DNA of 20,052 nucleotides, from NCBI GenBank assembly GCA_934256705.1, contig CAKQPF010000061.1, positions 1 to 20,052 on the forward strand, read 5' to 3'. The number at the start of each line of letters is the position of its first letter. Positions within the stretch are counted from its first letter, which is position 1. This DNA is from an uncultured Prevotella sp. (lineage in GTDB: Bacteria > Bacteroidota > Bacteroidia > Bacteroidales > Bacteroidaceae). The notes under the pieces were generated by a model that saw only the letters and a program-made list of their open reading frames with translations, was not told the DNA's origin and made no database searches. The position numbers were made by a program, and so were the translations under genes. Positions 13,171-19,668 of the stretch are shown piece after piece.

Positions 13171-13360
13171 CACTAATATTCTTGTATCTGCAAGAATAAG
13201 CAAGAATCCTCTGGCTGCAACAGTAAAAGTTGTTGCTAATGTGTTTCAAAACAGGATTATTCCGGTTTTCAATGAGGAAATTCAGCCCGTTTCAATCGTA
13301 CAGTTCGAAAAATGTTTTAGTTTTTATCTGCCATCTGAAACCCTATCTGCAACCACATAA
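13151..13360 (+). pseudogene. Truncated PIN-domain toxin
   Basis: The first 44 residues (MVYAVIDTNILVSARISKNP, then RIIPVFNEEI) are a clear start of a PIN-family toxin, a metal-dependent RNase with its first catalytic Asp at 7 and Asn at 9. After residue 44 (about 13282) homology stops. The remaining 25 residues are unrelated and end at 13360, so the later catalytic acids are missing. The intact family is about 130-150 aa. A GGAG lies 7 bp before its ATG, which overlaps the antitoxin gene by 20 bp. I could not find the missing half in any frame nearby, so this is a deletion or insertion rather than a simple frameshift. It should be inactive. Confidence 0.8.
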
Positions 13361-13420
13361 CACATTAAATATCGATGCGTTACAGGAATAAAACCGATAA
13401 AAATGCAGATGGCAAATAAA
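13323..13420. repeat. MITE-like element with 15-bp terminal inverted repeats
   Basis: TTTATCTGCCATCTG (13323-13337) and CAGATGGCAAATAAA (13406-13420) are complementary at 14 of 15 positions and bound a 98-bp stretch with no gene. It lies about 40 bp after the point where the PIN toxin loses homology and may mark what disrupted it. I see no transposase and no clear target-site duplication. Confidence 0.45.
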
Positions 13421-13464
13421 CATAAAAATAAAACTTTGTTTTTTTCCGTCACTTACATAAAGCA

Positions 13465-13509
13465 CCCCACAGCAGTATCGCTCTGCGCTGTGCCGCCACT
13501 CGGATGGGG
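13465..13509. repeat. CCCC...GGGG intergenic hairpin repeat, copy 1
   Basis: The stretch starts CCCCACAGCAGTATCGCTCT and ends CCGCCACTCGGATGGGG. The same pattern occurs at 17225-17271 and 17704-17749. It folds with an outer CCCC/GGGG closure and inner GCAG/CTGC and CCAC/GTGG-type stems, like a REP-type palindromic repeat. Confidence 0.75.
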
Positions 13510-13518
13510 AGAATTTGA

Positions 13519-13544
13519 ATTATGCGCCATGCTCCATGCGCAAT
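13519..13544. terminator. Hairpin at the end of the DUF3990 operon
   Basis: ATTATGCGCCATG (13519-13531) pairs with CATGCGCAAT (13535-13544) with one extra base. It lies directly after the stop at 13546 of the minus-strand operon. There is no T-run, so termination is a suggestion only. Confidence 0.5.
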
Positions 13545-13545
13545 G

Positions 13546-13806
13546 TTAAATGTCAGCAACTGCTTCTGAACGATTAATGCCAATTTTTCCATGCTCAATC
13601 TCCTCTTGCAAGTATGAGTAAACATACTGAGGAGACTGAAAATACAAACCTGTATTTGGATTCTGCAATAAACGATAAGTGTCAGAATCATATAAGATAC
13701 TAAGAGCCTGATGAATTGTCATCCCTCTCTTTTCTACGAGAAGAGTTGCCAAGTCACGCTCCATACACTCAAGCATATATTGAAAATCATTCTTTGTTAC
13801 TTTCAT
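13546..13806 (-). CDS. Small protein, third gene of the DUF3990 operon
   Basis: This 86-aa helical protein (MKVTKNDFQYMLECMERDLA, then LYDSDTYRLLQNPNTGLYFQ) resembles small partners often annotated beside DUF3990/DUF3791 genes in Bacteroidales. I do not recognise a firm Pfam family. Its start codon overlaps the stop of the DUF3990 gene by 4 bp (ATGA), so it is translationally coupled and likely part of the same toxin-antitoxin unit, perhaps as an accessory antitoxin. No membrane segment or signal peptide is visible. Confidence 0.75.
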   Translation of the reverse strand: MKVTKNDFQYMLECMERDLATLLVEKRGMTIHQALSILYDSDTYRLLQNPNTGLYFQSPQYVYSYLQEEIEHGKIGINRSEAVADI

Positions 13807-14267
13807 AAGCTATGAAGATGTTTAACTGCACGTTCAGTACAAAATGCCCATTGAAATGTTATACCCTCTGGATACTGAATGCGTTTGATAAATGTTGGGA
13901 AATCTATATATCCAGCCTGAAGATTAAAGATTTGTCTACCTATCTTATCATTGGCTATCGGCCCAAACACTACATCATAATCATGAAGTGTCTCTGACGA
14001 ATTGCGATTTGCCAAAACAAACTTAGCCCACTCCTCTGAATATCTATCAAAATGCAAGACCTTTAAGTCTTCAAGAACTGACGTATCAAACTCAAAAACA
14101 TTAACCACCACATCACCTCCAAACGTTTCCACCTTAAACTGAGCCATCTCTTTAGCTTGTTCTATCTCAGCAGAAAGATAGAAAGCACGTCCAAAGTCCT
14201 TTGCAGGACGAGACATACCAAGGTCAATATTCTCAACCTTTACATTAGACCCATGATATAGTTTCAT
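13803..14267 (-). CDS. DUF3990 protein, ADP-ribosyltransferase-like putative toxin
   Basis: The 154-aa protein matches DUF3990: MKLYHGSNVKVENIDLGMSR, then KDFGRAFYLSAEIEQAKEMA (23-42), a middle YDVVFGPIANDKIG (97-110) and an end TFQWAFCTERAVKHL (137-151). The three conserved points, H5 in YHGS, Y30 in FYLS and Q139, fit the H-Y-[E/Q] layout of ADP-ribosyltransferases, a fold relation proposed for this family. The likely activity is ADP-ribosylation of a host target by NAD. It sits between two small genes, with ATGA overlaps on both sides, the layout of a toxin-antitoxin operon. Target and toxicity are inferences. NAD-dependent activity would link it conceptually to the ADP-ribose genes at 5694-9121. 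Confidence 0.82.
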   Translation of the reverse strand: MKLYHGSNVKVENIDLGMSRPAKDFGRAFYLSAEIEQAKEMAQFKVETFGGDVVVNVFEFDTSVLEDLKVLHFDRYSEEWAKFVLANRNSSETLHDYDVVFGPIANDKIGRQIFNLQAGYIDFPTFIKRIQYPEGITFQWAFCTERAVKHLHSL

Positions 14268-14509
14268 GTCAGCAACCCTCCTTTTTTACGGCAAAAGGCA
14301 GCAAGTCCTTCTACTTGTTCCTCAAACGACAGTGTATGCAAAATATTATAATGCCTCTCTGCATACTCTATTCCATCGTGCAGACTAACATATCGGAAAG
14401 CCTGCATATAACTCAAACCGAAATGACGTGCAAACAGTTTTATGAGCATGATTATATATTCTATCTTATCGGCTATCATATGATATTTTGACAAACTGCT
14501 TATGTTCAT
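14264..14509 (-). CDS. DUF3791-like small protein, first gene of the DUF3990 operon
   Basis: This 81-aa helical protein has the DUF3791 pattern: DKIEYIIMLIKLFARHFGLS, then YMQAFRYVSLHDGIEYAERH and the family's hallmark NILHTLSFEEQVE. DUF3791 proteins accompany DUF3990 and are presumed antitoxins. Its stop overlaps the DUF3990 start by 4 bp. I prefer the Met at 14509. A TAATTTTG promoter-like box at 14519-14526, with TTG 20 bp upstream, would put the transcript start around 14513, so the message could be nearly leaderless. The frame also opens at a Met at 14521. Confidence 0.75.
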   Translation of the reverse strand: MNISSLSKYHMIADKIEYIIMLIKLFARHFGLSYMQAFRYVSLHDGIEYAERHYNILHTLSFEEQVEGLAAFCRKKGGLLT

Positions 14510-14652
14510 CTTCAAACGCAAAATTACGTCTTTTCCACGACACTTGCAAGTATTTTTACCATAATCTTTTGATTTAGAAGGAATGTTGCGCTTTAAACTG
14601 ATAATTCATATCGACAAAGCCGACAACTCAACATTAAACACTCAACATCCAA

Positions 14653-15306
14653 TCATACTTCCTCCCCGGCAAACTTCACCTTAAATCCAAGGATGGTGGC
14701 GAATATCATCTCGATGTCCTTCCAGAAAGAGTAGTGACGGTAGTAATAGCAATTCAAGCGCACCTTGTCAGGATAGATTACCTTGTCATTATATTCTATG
14801 CCAATCTCCTGCATCGGGCGTGTATCGCCCTCAGCCTGTTTCTTTGCCACATATTCCGAAATCATCTCATCCTCCAGTCTATACTTCAACGTAGCTGGAC
14901 CGGTAATACCTGGTCTGAGTTTCAACACGTCCCTGTCATCACCTTGCAGTTTGTCAGCATAGCCAGGCACATCAGGACGAGGACCTACAAACGACATATT
15001 GCCGATCAGCACATCCCACAGTTCAGGCAGTTCATCAATCTTGTAATGGCGCAGCTTCGCGCCAAACGGCGTAATTCTACTGTCTCCTGCCACAGAGACT
15101 GACGAGCCACTATGCTTCACTGTCATCGAGCGGAACTTGTGGCAAGTGAACAACTTGCCATCCTTACCCACTCTCTTCTGACAGAAGAAAGCAGGACCGC
15201 CCGGCATCTTCCGATGTATCAGAAAAGCCACAATGGGAAAAATCCACCATATCAAAAGCAACCCCAGCAGGGATGCAACAATGTCAAACAGTCTTTTGAA
15301 TATCAT
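14653..15306 (-). CDS. PglC-type initiating phosphoglycosyltransferase (bacterial sugar transferase)
   Basis: The 217-aa membrane protein transfers a sugar phosphate from a UDP-sugar to undecaprenyl phosphate, the first step of glycan assembly at the cytoplasmic membrane. It is the short, single-domain PglC type with one N-terminal re-entrant helix (about 9-31, ASLLGLLLIWWIFPIVAFLI). Conserved motifs include KRLFDI (4-9), KFRSM (57-61) and the catalytic Asp-Glu at 91-92 in the KIDELPELWDVLIGNMSFVG stretch, followed by GPRP. Its length (about 200-220 aa) fits the small class rather than WbaP-like enzymes. It starts 4 bp after the end of the upstream nucleotidyltransferase-like gene, so it is part of the same operon. 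The sugar is unknown; the locus aminotransferase hints at an amino sugar. Confidence 0.93.
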   Translation of the reverse strand: MIFKRLFDIVASLLGLLLIWWIFPIVAFLIHRKMPGGPAFFCQKRVGKDGKLFTCHKFRSMTVKHSGSSVSVAGDSRITPFGAKLRHYKIDELPELWDVLIGNMSFVGPRPDVPGYADKLQGDDRDVLKLRPGITGPATLKYRLEDEMISEYVAKKQAEGDTRPMQEIGIEYNDKVIYPDKVRLNCYYYRHYSFWKDIEMIFATILGFKVKFAGEEV

Positions 15307-15310
15307 ATTG

Positions 15311-16387
15311 TTAATCTAAATCTTTTTCAAATAAATATCCCCAAACACGCCTCCCGCAGAACATAAGGAAATTACTGTCAGAAAACAATCTGAATTTCCA
15401 GTTGTTGCGAAACATATTCACCACCAGTCCTATCCTTACCTGCAAATCTGTGCGTTTGGTATTTTGGAATGTCTTCTTATATAGTGTATCGTCCAGTATA
15501 AGCCTGTCCGCTTCATTATCATCAGGACAATCAAAAGGAATATACACTCCACAGACCTTATGAGCCAAACGACTCATGGCATAAGCAAACGTCAGCAAAC
15601 CATATTCCTTACAGATGCATTTCCATTTCTCCCAATCGAGTCGGTCTGCATTTGCATTCATAACCATAGCCCAATCACAAATATGCCGCAATACAAATCC
15701 TTCATTCAGGAAATGTTCCTGGGCATGTGCCAAAACATATACAGCGTCAAAGAAAGGAGATGTAGCTTTCAGACGTGAATCCGCAATCTTTTCGTTTGTC
15801 CCATCTTCAATCCAGCGACGTAGCTCCATCTCAAATTTCTTTGCCTTGCCACTGCCTTTGATAGGCAGCAGATACTGATGGTTCTCCACAGTCAATCCCT
15901 CAAGTAATAATTTGGAATGCTTGTAATATCTGCAATCCACATTTATGCCATTCGCTTCTGCCACTCTGTTTCCTTTAGTGTATCCTTTTGCATCGGCAGA
16001 TTTTAGGAAACAATCCATGTCTGTGCAGAATCTGTGCTCAGGAATCGGGTACAACCTGCTTAGGGAAAAACCTTTCATCACATAAGTATCGATGCCATTC
16101 TTGTAATATAGTTCTCCCAAACATTTCGCGGCGTTCCATTGCTTGTGATACATCTGCTCCAGCCAAAGACTCTCAGCTATCCATTGCATTTTAAGAGATG
16201 GAGATATGGCATCCTTTGCATTGCAATGTTGCAATCCATCAAAACAGATAGCTGAAACCCCTTGTAAAGTAGCAATATCATGAATGCGTTCCCAATCTAC
16301 AGGTGAAGCCACCATGACATCATTACGCATTCCCAGAGCGGAAGAAATCAACAGAAATAGAGTTTCCTCAACGCTCTTTTTTGACAT
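15311..16387 (-). CDS. Nucleotidyltransferase family protein (PF14907-like)
   Basis: The 358-aa protein from the Met at 16387 fits the NTP_transf_5/nucleotidyltransferase family often found in surface-polysaccharide loci. The conserved core VMKGFSLSRLYPIPEHRFCT plus DMDCFL corresponds to the family's KGxxLxxxY..P..R...DxD pattern that binds metal and nucleotide. A helical region with HAQEHFLNEG and the HICDWAMV motif follows. Its reaction is unknown; related proteins may modify glycans or sugar lipids. The frame opens at 16417, but the Met at 16387 (MSKKSVEETLFLL) is where family-like sequence starts. It overlaps the glycosyltransferase end by 20 bp and precedes the phosphoglycosyltransferase by 4 bp. 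Confidence 0.8.
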   Translation of the reverse strand: MSKKSVEETLFLLISSALGMRNDVMVASPVDWERIHDIATLQGVSAICFDGLQHCNAKDAISPSLKMQWIAESLWLEQMYHKQWNAAKCLGELYYKNGIDTYVMKGFSLSRLYPIPEHRFCTDMDCFLKSADAKGYTKGNRVAEANGINVDCRYYKHSKLLLEGLTVENHQYLLPIKGSGKAKKFEMELRRWIEDGTNEKIADSRLKATSPFFDAVYVLAHAQEHFLNEGFVLRHICDWAMVMNANADRLDWEKWKCICKEYGLLTFAYAMSRLAHKVCGVYIPFDCPDDNEADRLILDDTLYKKTFQNTKRTDLQVRIGLVVNMFRNNWKFRLFSDSNFLMFCGRRVWGYLFEKDLD

Positions 16388-17147
16388 AGTGCACTTTCTT
16401 ATATACCCCACACACAAGATTCATTGCAGTCCAGAAAAGGCTTACCATAGCGTTCATTCCCATAGCCTCATGCCATAGTTTGTAATGCCAGCGGATCATC
16501 GTGGTATATCCATGAGTAGAGACACTGCCCTTTCTGCCACGTCTGTATTTTGCAAGGCATTCATCAAGCAGATAGCAATCTGCCTTCTGTATCACCTTAA
16601 GCCACATCGCATAGTCGTTATTCTTCTTGATGTCGGCAATCTGCAGCAGACCAATCTTTTCTCTATCATACATCACCGTCAAGCATCCTGGCCAACAGAA
16701 ACTGAACATCCCCGTCCTTGTCACATGCTTAGGACCGGAAATCCTTATGCCTGTGATATTTGAGTCTTCATCCATTTCCTCGTATCCAGTATAAGAGAAA
16801 TGGTATCCATTCTCCACCATGAACCTCAGTTGATGTTCCAGTTTCTCCGGCAACCAAAGGTCATCAGAATCAAGGAAAGCAATCCATCGTCCCTTCGCTC
16901 TCCGCAAAGCATTGTTGCGGGTTATGGCGGCACCGGAGTTCTGGGGATTACATTCATATTTTATACGTTCGTCAGCCTCCATGAAGGGCTTCACTATCTC
17001 CAAAGTATTGTCCTTGGAGCAATCATCCTGGATAAGCAGTTCCCAGTTCTGGTAGCTCTGCGCCTGAATACTCCTGATTGTCTCAGCAATGAAGTCTGCG
17101 CATGCCCAAGTGGGAGTGATGATTGACACCAATCCGTAGTCTTGCAT
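16368..17147 (-). CDS. Family 2 (GT-A) glycosyltransferase
   Basis: The 259-aa cytosolic enzyme transfers a sugar from a nucleotide sugar to a growing glycan. It begins MQDYGLVSIITPTWACADFI, typical of family 2. It carries the DD in LLIQDDCSKDNT, the NSGAAITRNNALRRAKGRW acceptor/donor segment and the metal-binding FLDSDD (Asp at 93, 95, 96). The Met at 17147 starts the fold exactly; an upstream frame to 17198 has no family sequence and would add 17 residues, so I did not use it. Length is normal for a single-domain enzyme. It is the first gene of the operon in this window and overlaps the next one by 20 bp. Confidence 0.92.
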   Translation of the reverse strand: MQDYGLVSIITPTWACADFIAETIRSIQAQSYQNWELLIQDDCSKDNTLEIVKPFMEADERIKYECNPQNSGAAITRNNALRRAKGRWIAFLDSDDLWLPEKLEHQLRFMVENGYHFSYTGYEEMDEDSNITGIRISGPKHVTRTGMFSFCWPGCLTVMYDREKIGLLQIADIKKNNDYAMWLKVIQKADCYLLDECLAKYRRGRKGSVSTHGYTTMIRWHYKLWHEAMGMNAMVSLFWTAMNLVCGVYKKVHYVKKER

Positions 17148-17178
17148 AGTAAAAAATCTATTGAATATAAAGAATACA

Positions 17179-17200
17179 ATATGCTGCCCATACAGCATAT
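17179..17200. promoter_or_regulatory. 8-bp perfect inverted repeat upstream of the glycosyltransferase gene
   Basis: ATATGCTG (17179-17186) and CAGCATAT (17193-17200) flank a 6-nt spacer, 32 bp before the start at 17147. It could be an operator or leader stem for the glycan operon. No convincing -7 box was found. Confidence 0.35.
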
Positions 17201-17224
17201 CACAAAAAAATACAAAGTGAAGTT

Positions 17225-17271
17225 CCCCGCCGCAGTATCGCTCTGCGCATCATGCCGCCACTCGGGTGGGG
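17225..17271. repeat. CCCC...GGGG intergenic hairpin repeat, copy 2
   Basis: This copy starts CCCCGCCGCAGTATCGCTCT and ends CCGCCACTCGGGTGGGG, very close to 13465-13509. It has the same folding pattern. Confidence 0.75.
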
Positions 17272-17301
17272 ATAAATATTATTCTTTACAGTATCATTCA
17301 A

Positions 17302-17682
17302 GTGTTCAGCTTAACATTTTATATAGGATTAAGGCGTGGTCGAAAGAGTCCGAAGGCTCTTGAGCATTGATGTTTGATATTATCCGTTCAATCCGTACAA
17401 TCTGTGTTCAAAAAAAACACTTAGCTGTTAATCTGACCACTAATCTACCGCATTTCAAAGATCTGTCTGGAAGACAGTACCGAGCGAAGCGAGAGTAACC
17501 CGGGACGAAGTCTCGGGATTATAAACGCAATATAATCGACTGTCTGGAAGACAGTACCAGATATCCGTTCAATCCGTACAATCCGTGTTCGAAAAAAACA
17601 CTCAGCTGTTAATCCAACCACGGATGAAACAGATCTGACGGATAATTATCAAGTATCATTGCCATAAGGCAAGAGCATCCGT
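17302..17682 (+). repeat. Long direct repeat, left copy, flanking the ATPase cassette
   Basis: This stretch and 19669-20052 are the same sequence in the same orientation, mostly identical by eye, from GTGTTCAGCTTAACATTTTA to the GGCAAGAGCATCCGT end. The left copy contains two ATCCGTTCAATCCGTACAAT blocks (about 17382 and 17563). Between them is the 92-bp hairpin element (17463-17554), bounded by CTGTCTGGAAGACAG at both ends. A GGCAAG-containing tail follows. No coding potential is seen. The region 17148-17762 therefore holds only repeats. Confidence 0.9.
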
Positions 17683-17703
17683 GTCATTCAAGTCATTCGT
17701 GTT

Positions 17704-17749
17704 CCCCCGCAGTATCTCACTGCGCTCCATGCCGTTCATCGGGTGTGGG
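17704..17749. repeat. CCCC...GGGG intergenic hairpin repeat, copy 3
   Basis: A more diverged copy: CCCCCGCAGTATCTCACTGC at the left and CCGTTCATCGGGTGTGGG at the right. It lies immediately downstream of the 218-aa gene (minus strand, stop at 17763) and could end its transcript. Confidence 0.65.
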
Positions 17750-17762
17750 ATAATTGAAAGCC

Positions 17763-18419
17763 TTACAGTTTTACGACATTGGATTGAAAAGCTTTAAAGC
17801 CTCTGTTTTCAATCGACTTGTTAGACAATGGCAATGGGTCAGGAAGATTGTTGTAAGCCTCCATAAATCCATTTGCCATATCACAAGGCGAAGCCGTAAC
17901 ACAACCAGTTGCTGACACGTAGCACAATCTATTGGTAAAACTATGGCAGTATGCCTTACTTTTAGGTGCACCATCCAGCATTTTCACCATATTCATAAGT
18001 TGCTTCATAGCAACAGCCTTTTTGTTCTGAATACTTCCTGAAGATAATTCATGTATTATAAAATACGTTCTATCATCGCTCAAATCATACACAATATAAT
18101 CAGGACGACTCATATTCCTTGCCCAATCCATCCATACACCAGTATCAGGATTCTGTATTCTGAACTGATTCATGAATTCCTCCGATTTTATGAATCTCAA
18201 GGAGTATGAATGATTTTCATCACCATTGAAATAAGTGGCCTGTCCCATATTTTGTGGTCTGACTATCGGATCCCCCATGTCCTTTGTATCTACAATATCA
18301 AAGACTTTCCATGTTGTATCCTCGGTCTCTACATGTGGTGTCGCTTGCCATTCAGGATAGGTACCATTACGCTTGGCGTTAATGACCTCCAGCCACTCCG
18401 TCTTCATCAGTTCTTCCAT
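17763..18419 (-). CDS. Unknown protein paired with an OLD-like ATPase
   Basis: I do not recognise this 218-aa protein. It has no signal peptide or membrane segment. A central stretch, RPDYIVYDLSDDRTYFIIHE (about 105-124), then LSSGSIQNKKAVAMKQLMNM, looks like the P-D ... hydrophobic strand-acid core of PD-(D/E)xK nucleases. However, the lysine expected two residues after the Glu is a Ser (HELSS), with a pair of Lys a few residues on (NKK). It may be a degenerate or divergent nuclease or a target-recognition protein. It starts 2 bp after the ATPase gene ends, so the two are surely cotranscribed. By analogy with ATPase/nuclease defence pairs (for example Septu or Gabija) it may be the effector. 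This is inference only. Two Met starts four codons apart are possible. Confidence 0.75.
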   Translation of the reverse strand: MEELMKTEWLEVINAKRNGTYPEWQATPHVETEDTTWKVFDIVDTKDMGDPIVRPQNMGQATYFNGDENHSYSLRFIKSEEFMNQFRIQNPDTGVWMDWARNMSRPDYIVYDLSDDRTYFIIHELSSGSIQNKKAVAMKQLMNMVKMLDGAPKSKAYCHSFTNRLCYVSATGCVTASPCDMANGFMEAYNNLPDPLPLSNKSIENRGFKAFQSNVVKL

Positions 18420-18421
18420 AA

Positions 18422-19552
18422 TCAGATCGCATTATATTCAGAATATATCCTGCTGATTGGATCAGAAAGGCTTGTAGCATTTATGATTCTATGCTCGCCG
18501 TCTATTCGTAATGAGTTAGCAGTTCCACCACAAATCTCATAAGCATTTACATCCTCAAATGCCATTTTATAAGGCGTGTCGCCACCTGCCTCACTACGTT
18601 TTATAAGCAAATTCAAGTAATTTACGATATATGGACTATGTGTAGCAATCATCAGAGTCATATTGTAATCGTGGTTCTTATGGAAACATCTATTTACAAG
18701 AAAGTCCATCAGCGATTTCTGGCTTTCTGGATAAAGACTGAGTTCAGGTTCCTCAATGAAAACATGCACGTTTCTGTTCTTTATCTCTCCGACATTCATT
18801 TCCGATCTGAATTGTTTCAGATTGTCCGTATCTGTCATAAACTTGAAGAGAGAAGCGTTCATCGAAACCTCCGAATCAAAATACGTGGCAAAATACTCTA
18901 TTATCATGCTTAGAGGTGTGACCGTCTGCATTCCCGATGACGCATTCTTCATATCGATAGTGAAATCCTCGTCTCCACTCTGTATTCGATACCTCATAGG
19001 AGCAGTTTTAGGCTTTTCCACCTTAAACTTAACATCTAAGTAATCCAAAGGCAGAACTTTTATCGACTCACAAGCTTCCATAAAATTATCCATTGTATCT
19101 TGCAGATAATAATTGGCAATTCTACGTTCCATCTTGTTGTCCAGGAAGTCTGAGATCATGGAGCGTTTATCCGAGATAAAACATAACTTATCAAGGCACA
19201 GGTCTTCAGGAGCAATAGTAAAGCGTATGTTCACGCTCTTGTTCACCATCCTTATCTCATAGTCTCCCCTCCTATATACAATAACAGAATCTTGCTTCAG
19301 ATATTCTACAATACCTGAAGTCTTCATCAAATTTTTTATTTTAAAGCCGATTCTTGTTTTCTTTATACCCGCATGTTGCAGATAAGAGCGAAGATTTACT
19401 CTCTTATACATCCAACGAAACAAAGAGAGAACCTTCATTATTGTACTCTTGCCACTACCAGACTCTCCGATAAAAACAGTTAAAGGCCTTATGTCATCAA
19501 GAATCACTTCGTCTATAGGTCCAAAGTTTTCTATTCTCAGATACTCACTCAT
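18422..19552 (-). CDS. OLD/RecF-like AAA ATPase
   Basis: The 376-aa protein is a complete ABC/SMC-like ATPase of the AAA_21 type. Walker A GESGSGKST is at 29-37 after IENFGPIDEVILDDIRPLTV. The signature-like KNASSGMQTVTPL is at 202-214, Walker B VHVFIEEPELSLYPE at 262-276 and the H-loop IATHSPYIVN at 302-311. The middle region (about 60-190) is a variable insertion that may bind DNA or the partner. No TOPRIM domain follows, so the enzyme is not a classic OLD nuclease. The neighbouring 218-aa protein begins 2 bp later and is the probable effector or specificity partner. By family association this is a candidate defence or DNA-processing system. It has its own promoter and lies between long direct repeats. 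Confidence 0.85.
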   Translation of the reverse strand: MSEYLRIENFGPIDEVILDDIRPLTVFIGESGSGKSTIMKVLSLFRWMYKRVNLRSYLQHAGIKKTRIGFKIKNLMKTSGIVEYLKQDSVIVYRRGDYEIRMVNKSVNIRFTIAPEDLCLDKLCFISDKRSMISDFLDNKMERRIANYYLQDTMDNFMEACESIKVLPLDYLDVKFKVEKPKTAPMRYRIQSGDEDFTIDMKNASSGMQTVTPLSMIIEYFATYFDSEVSMNASLFKFMTDTDNLKQFRSEMNVGEIKNRNVHVFIEEPELSLYPESQKSLMDFLVNRCFHKNHDYNMTLMIATHSPYIVNYLNLLIKRSEAGGDTPYKMAFEDVNAYEICGGTANSLRIDGEHRIINATSLSDPISRIYSEYNAI

Positions 19553-19598
19553 ATTCTATACTTTTACAATAAAATGTTCGTATGATAATTTTACGACA

Positions 19599-19630
19599 CA
19601 AAGTTAAAGCATAACTATTACATTACCAAA
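19599..19630 (-). promoter_or_regulatory. Promoter of the ATPase cassette
   Basis: On the minus strand TTTG (19627-19630), 20 bp, then TAACTTTG (19599-19606), 46 bp upstream of the ATG at 19552. This is a close match to the Bacteroidetes consensus. Confidence 0.75.
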
Positions 19631-19668
19631 AAAAACTGACACAAATTTCTTTTAATGTGAGATTTGAT

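Noticed and set aside
13151..13360. Functional short PIN toxin
   Set aside because: Only the first 44 residues match; the later catalytic acids are absent and the tail is unrelated.
18422..19552. Classic OLD nuclease
   Set aside because: No TOPRIM domain follows the ATPase motifs; any nuclease function must come from the partner or elsewhere.
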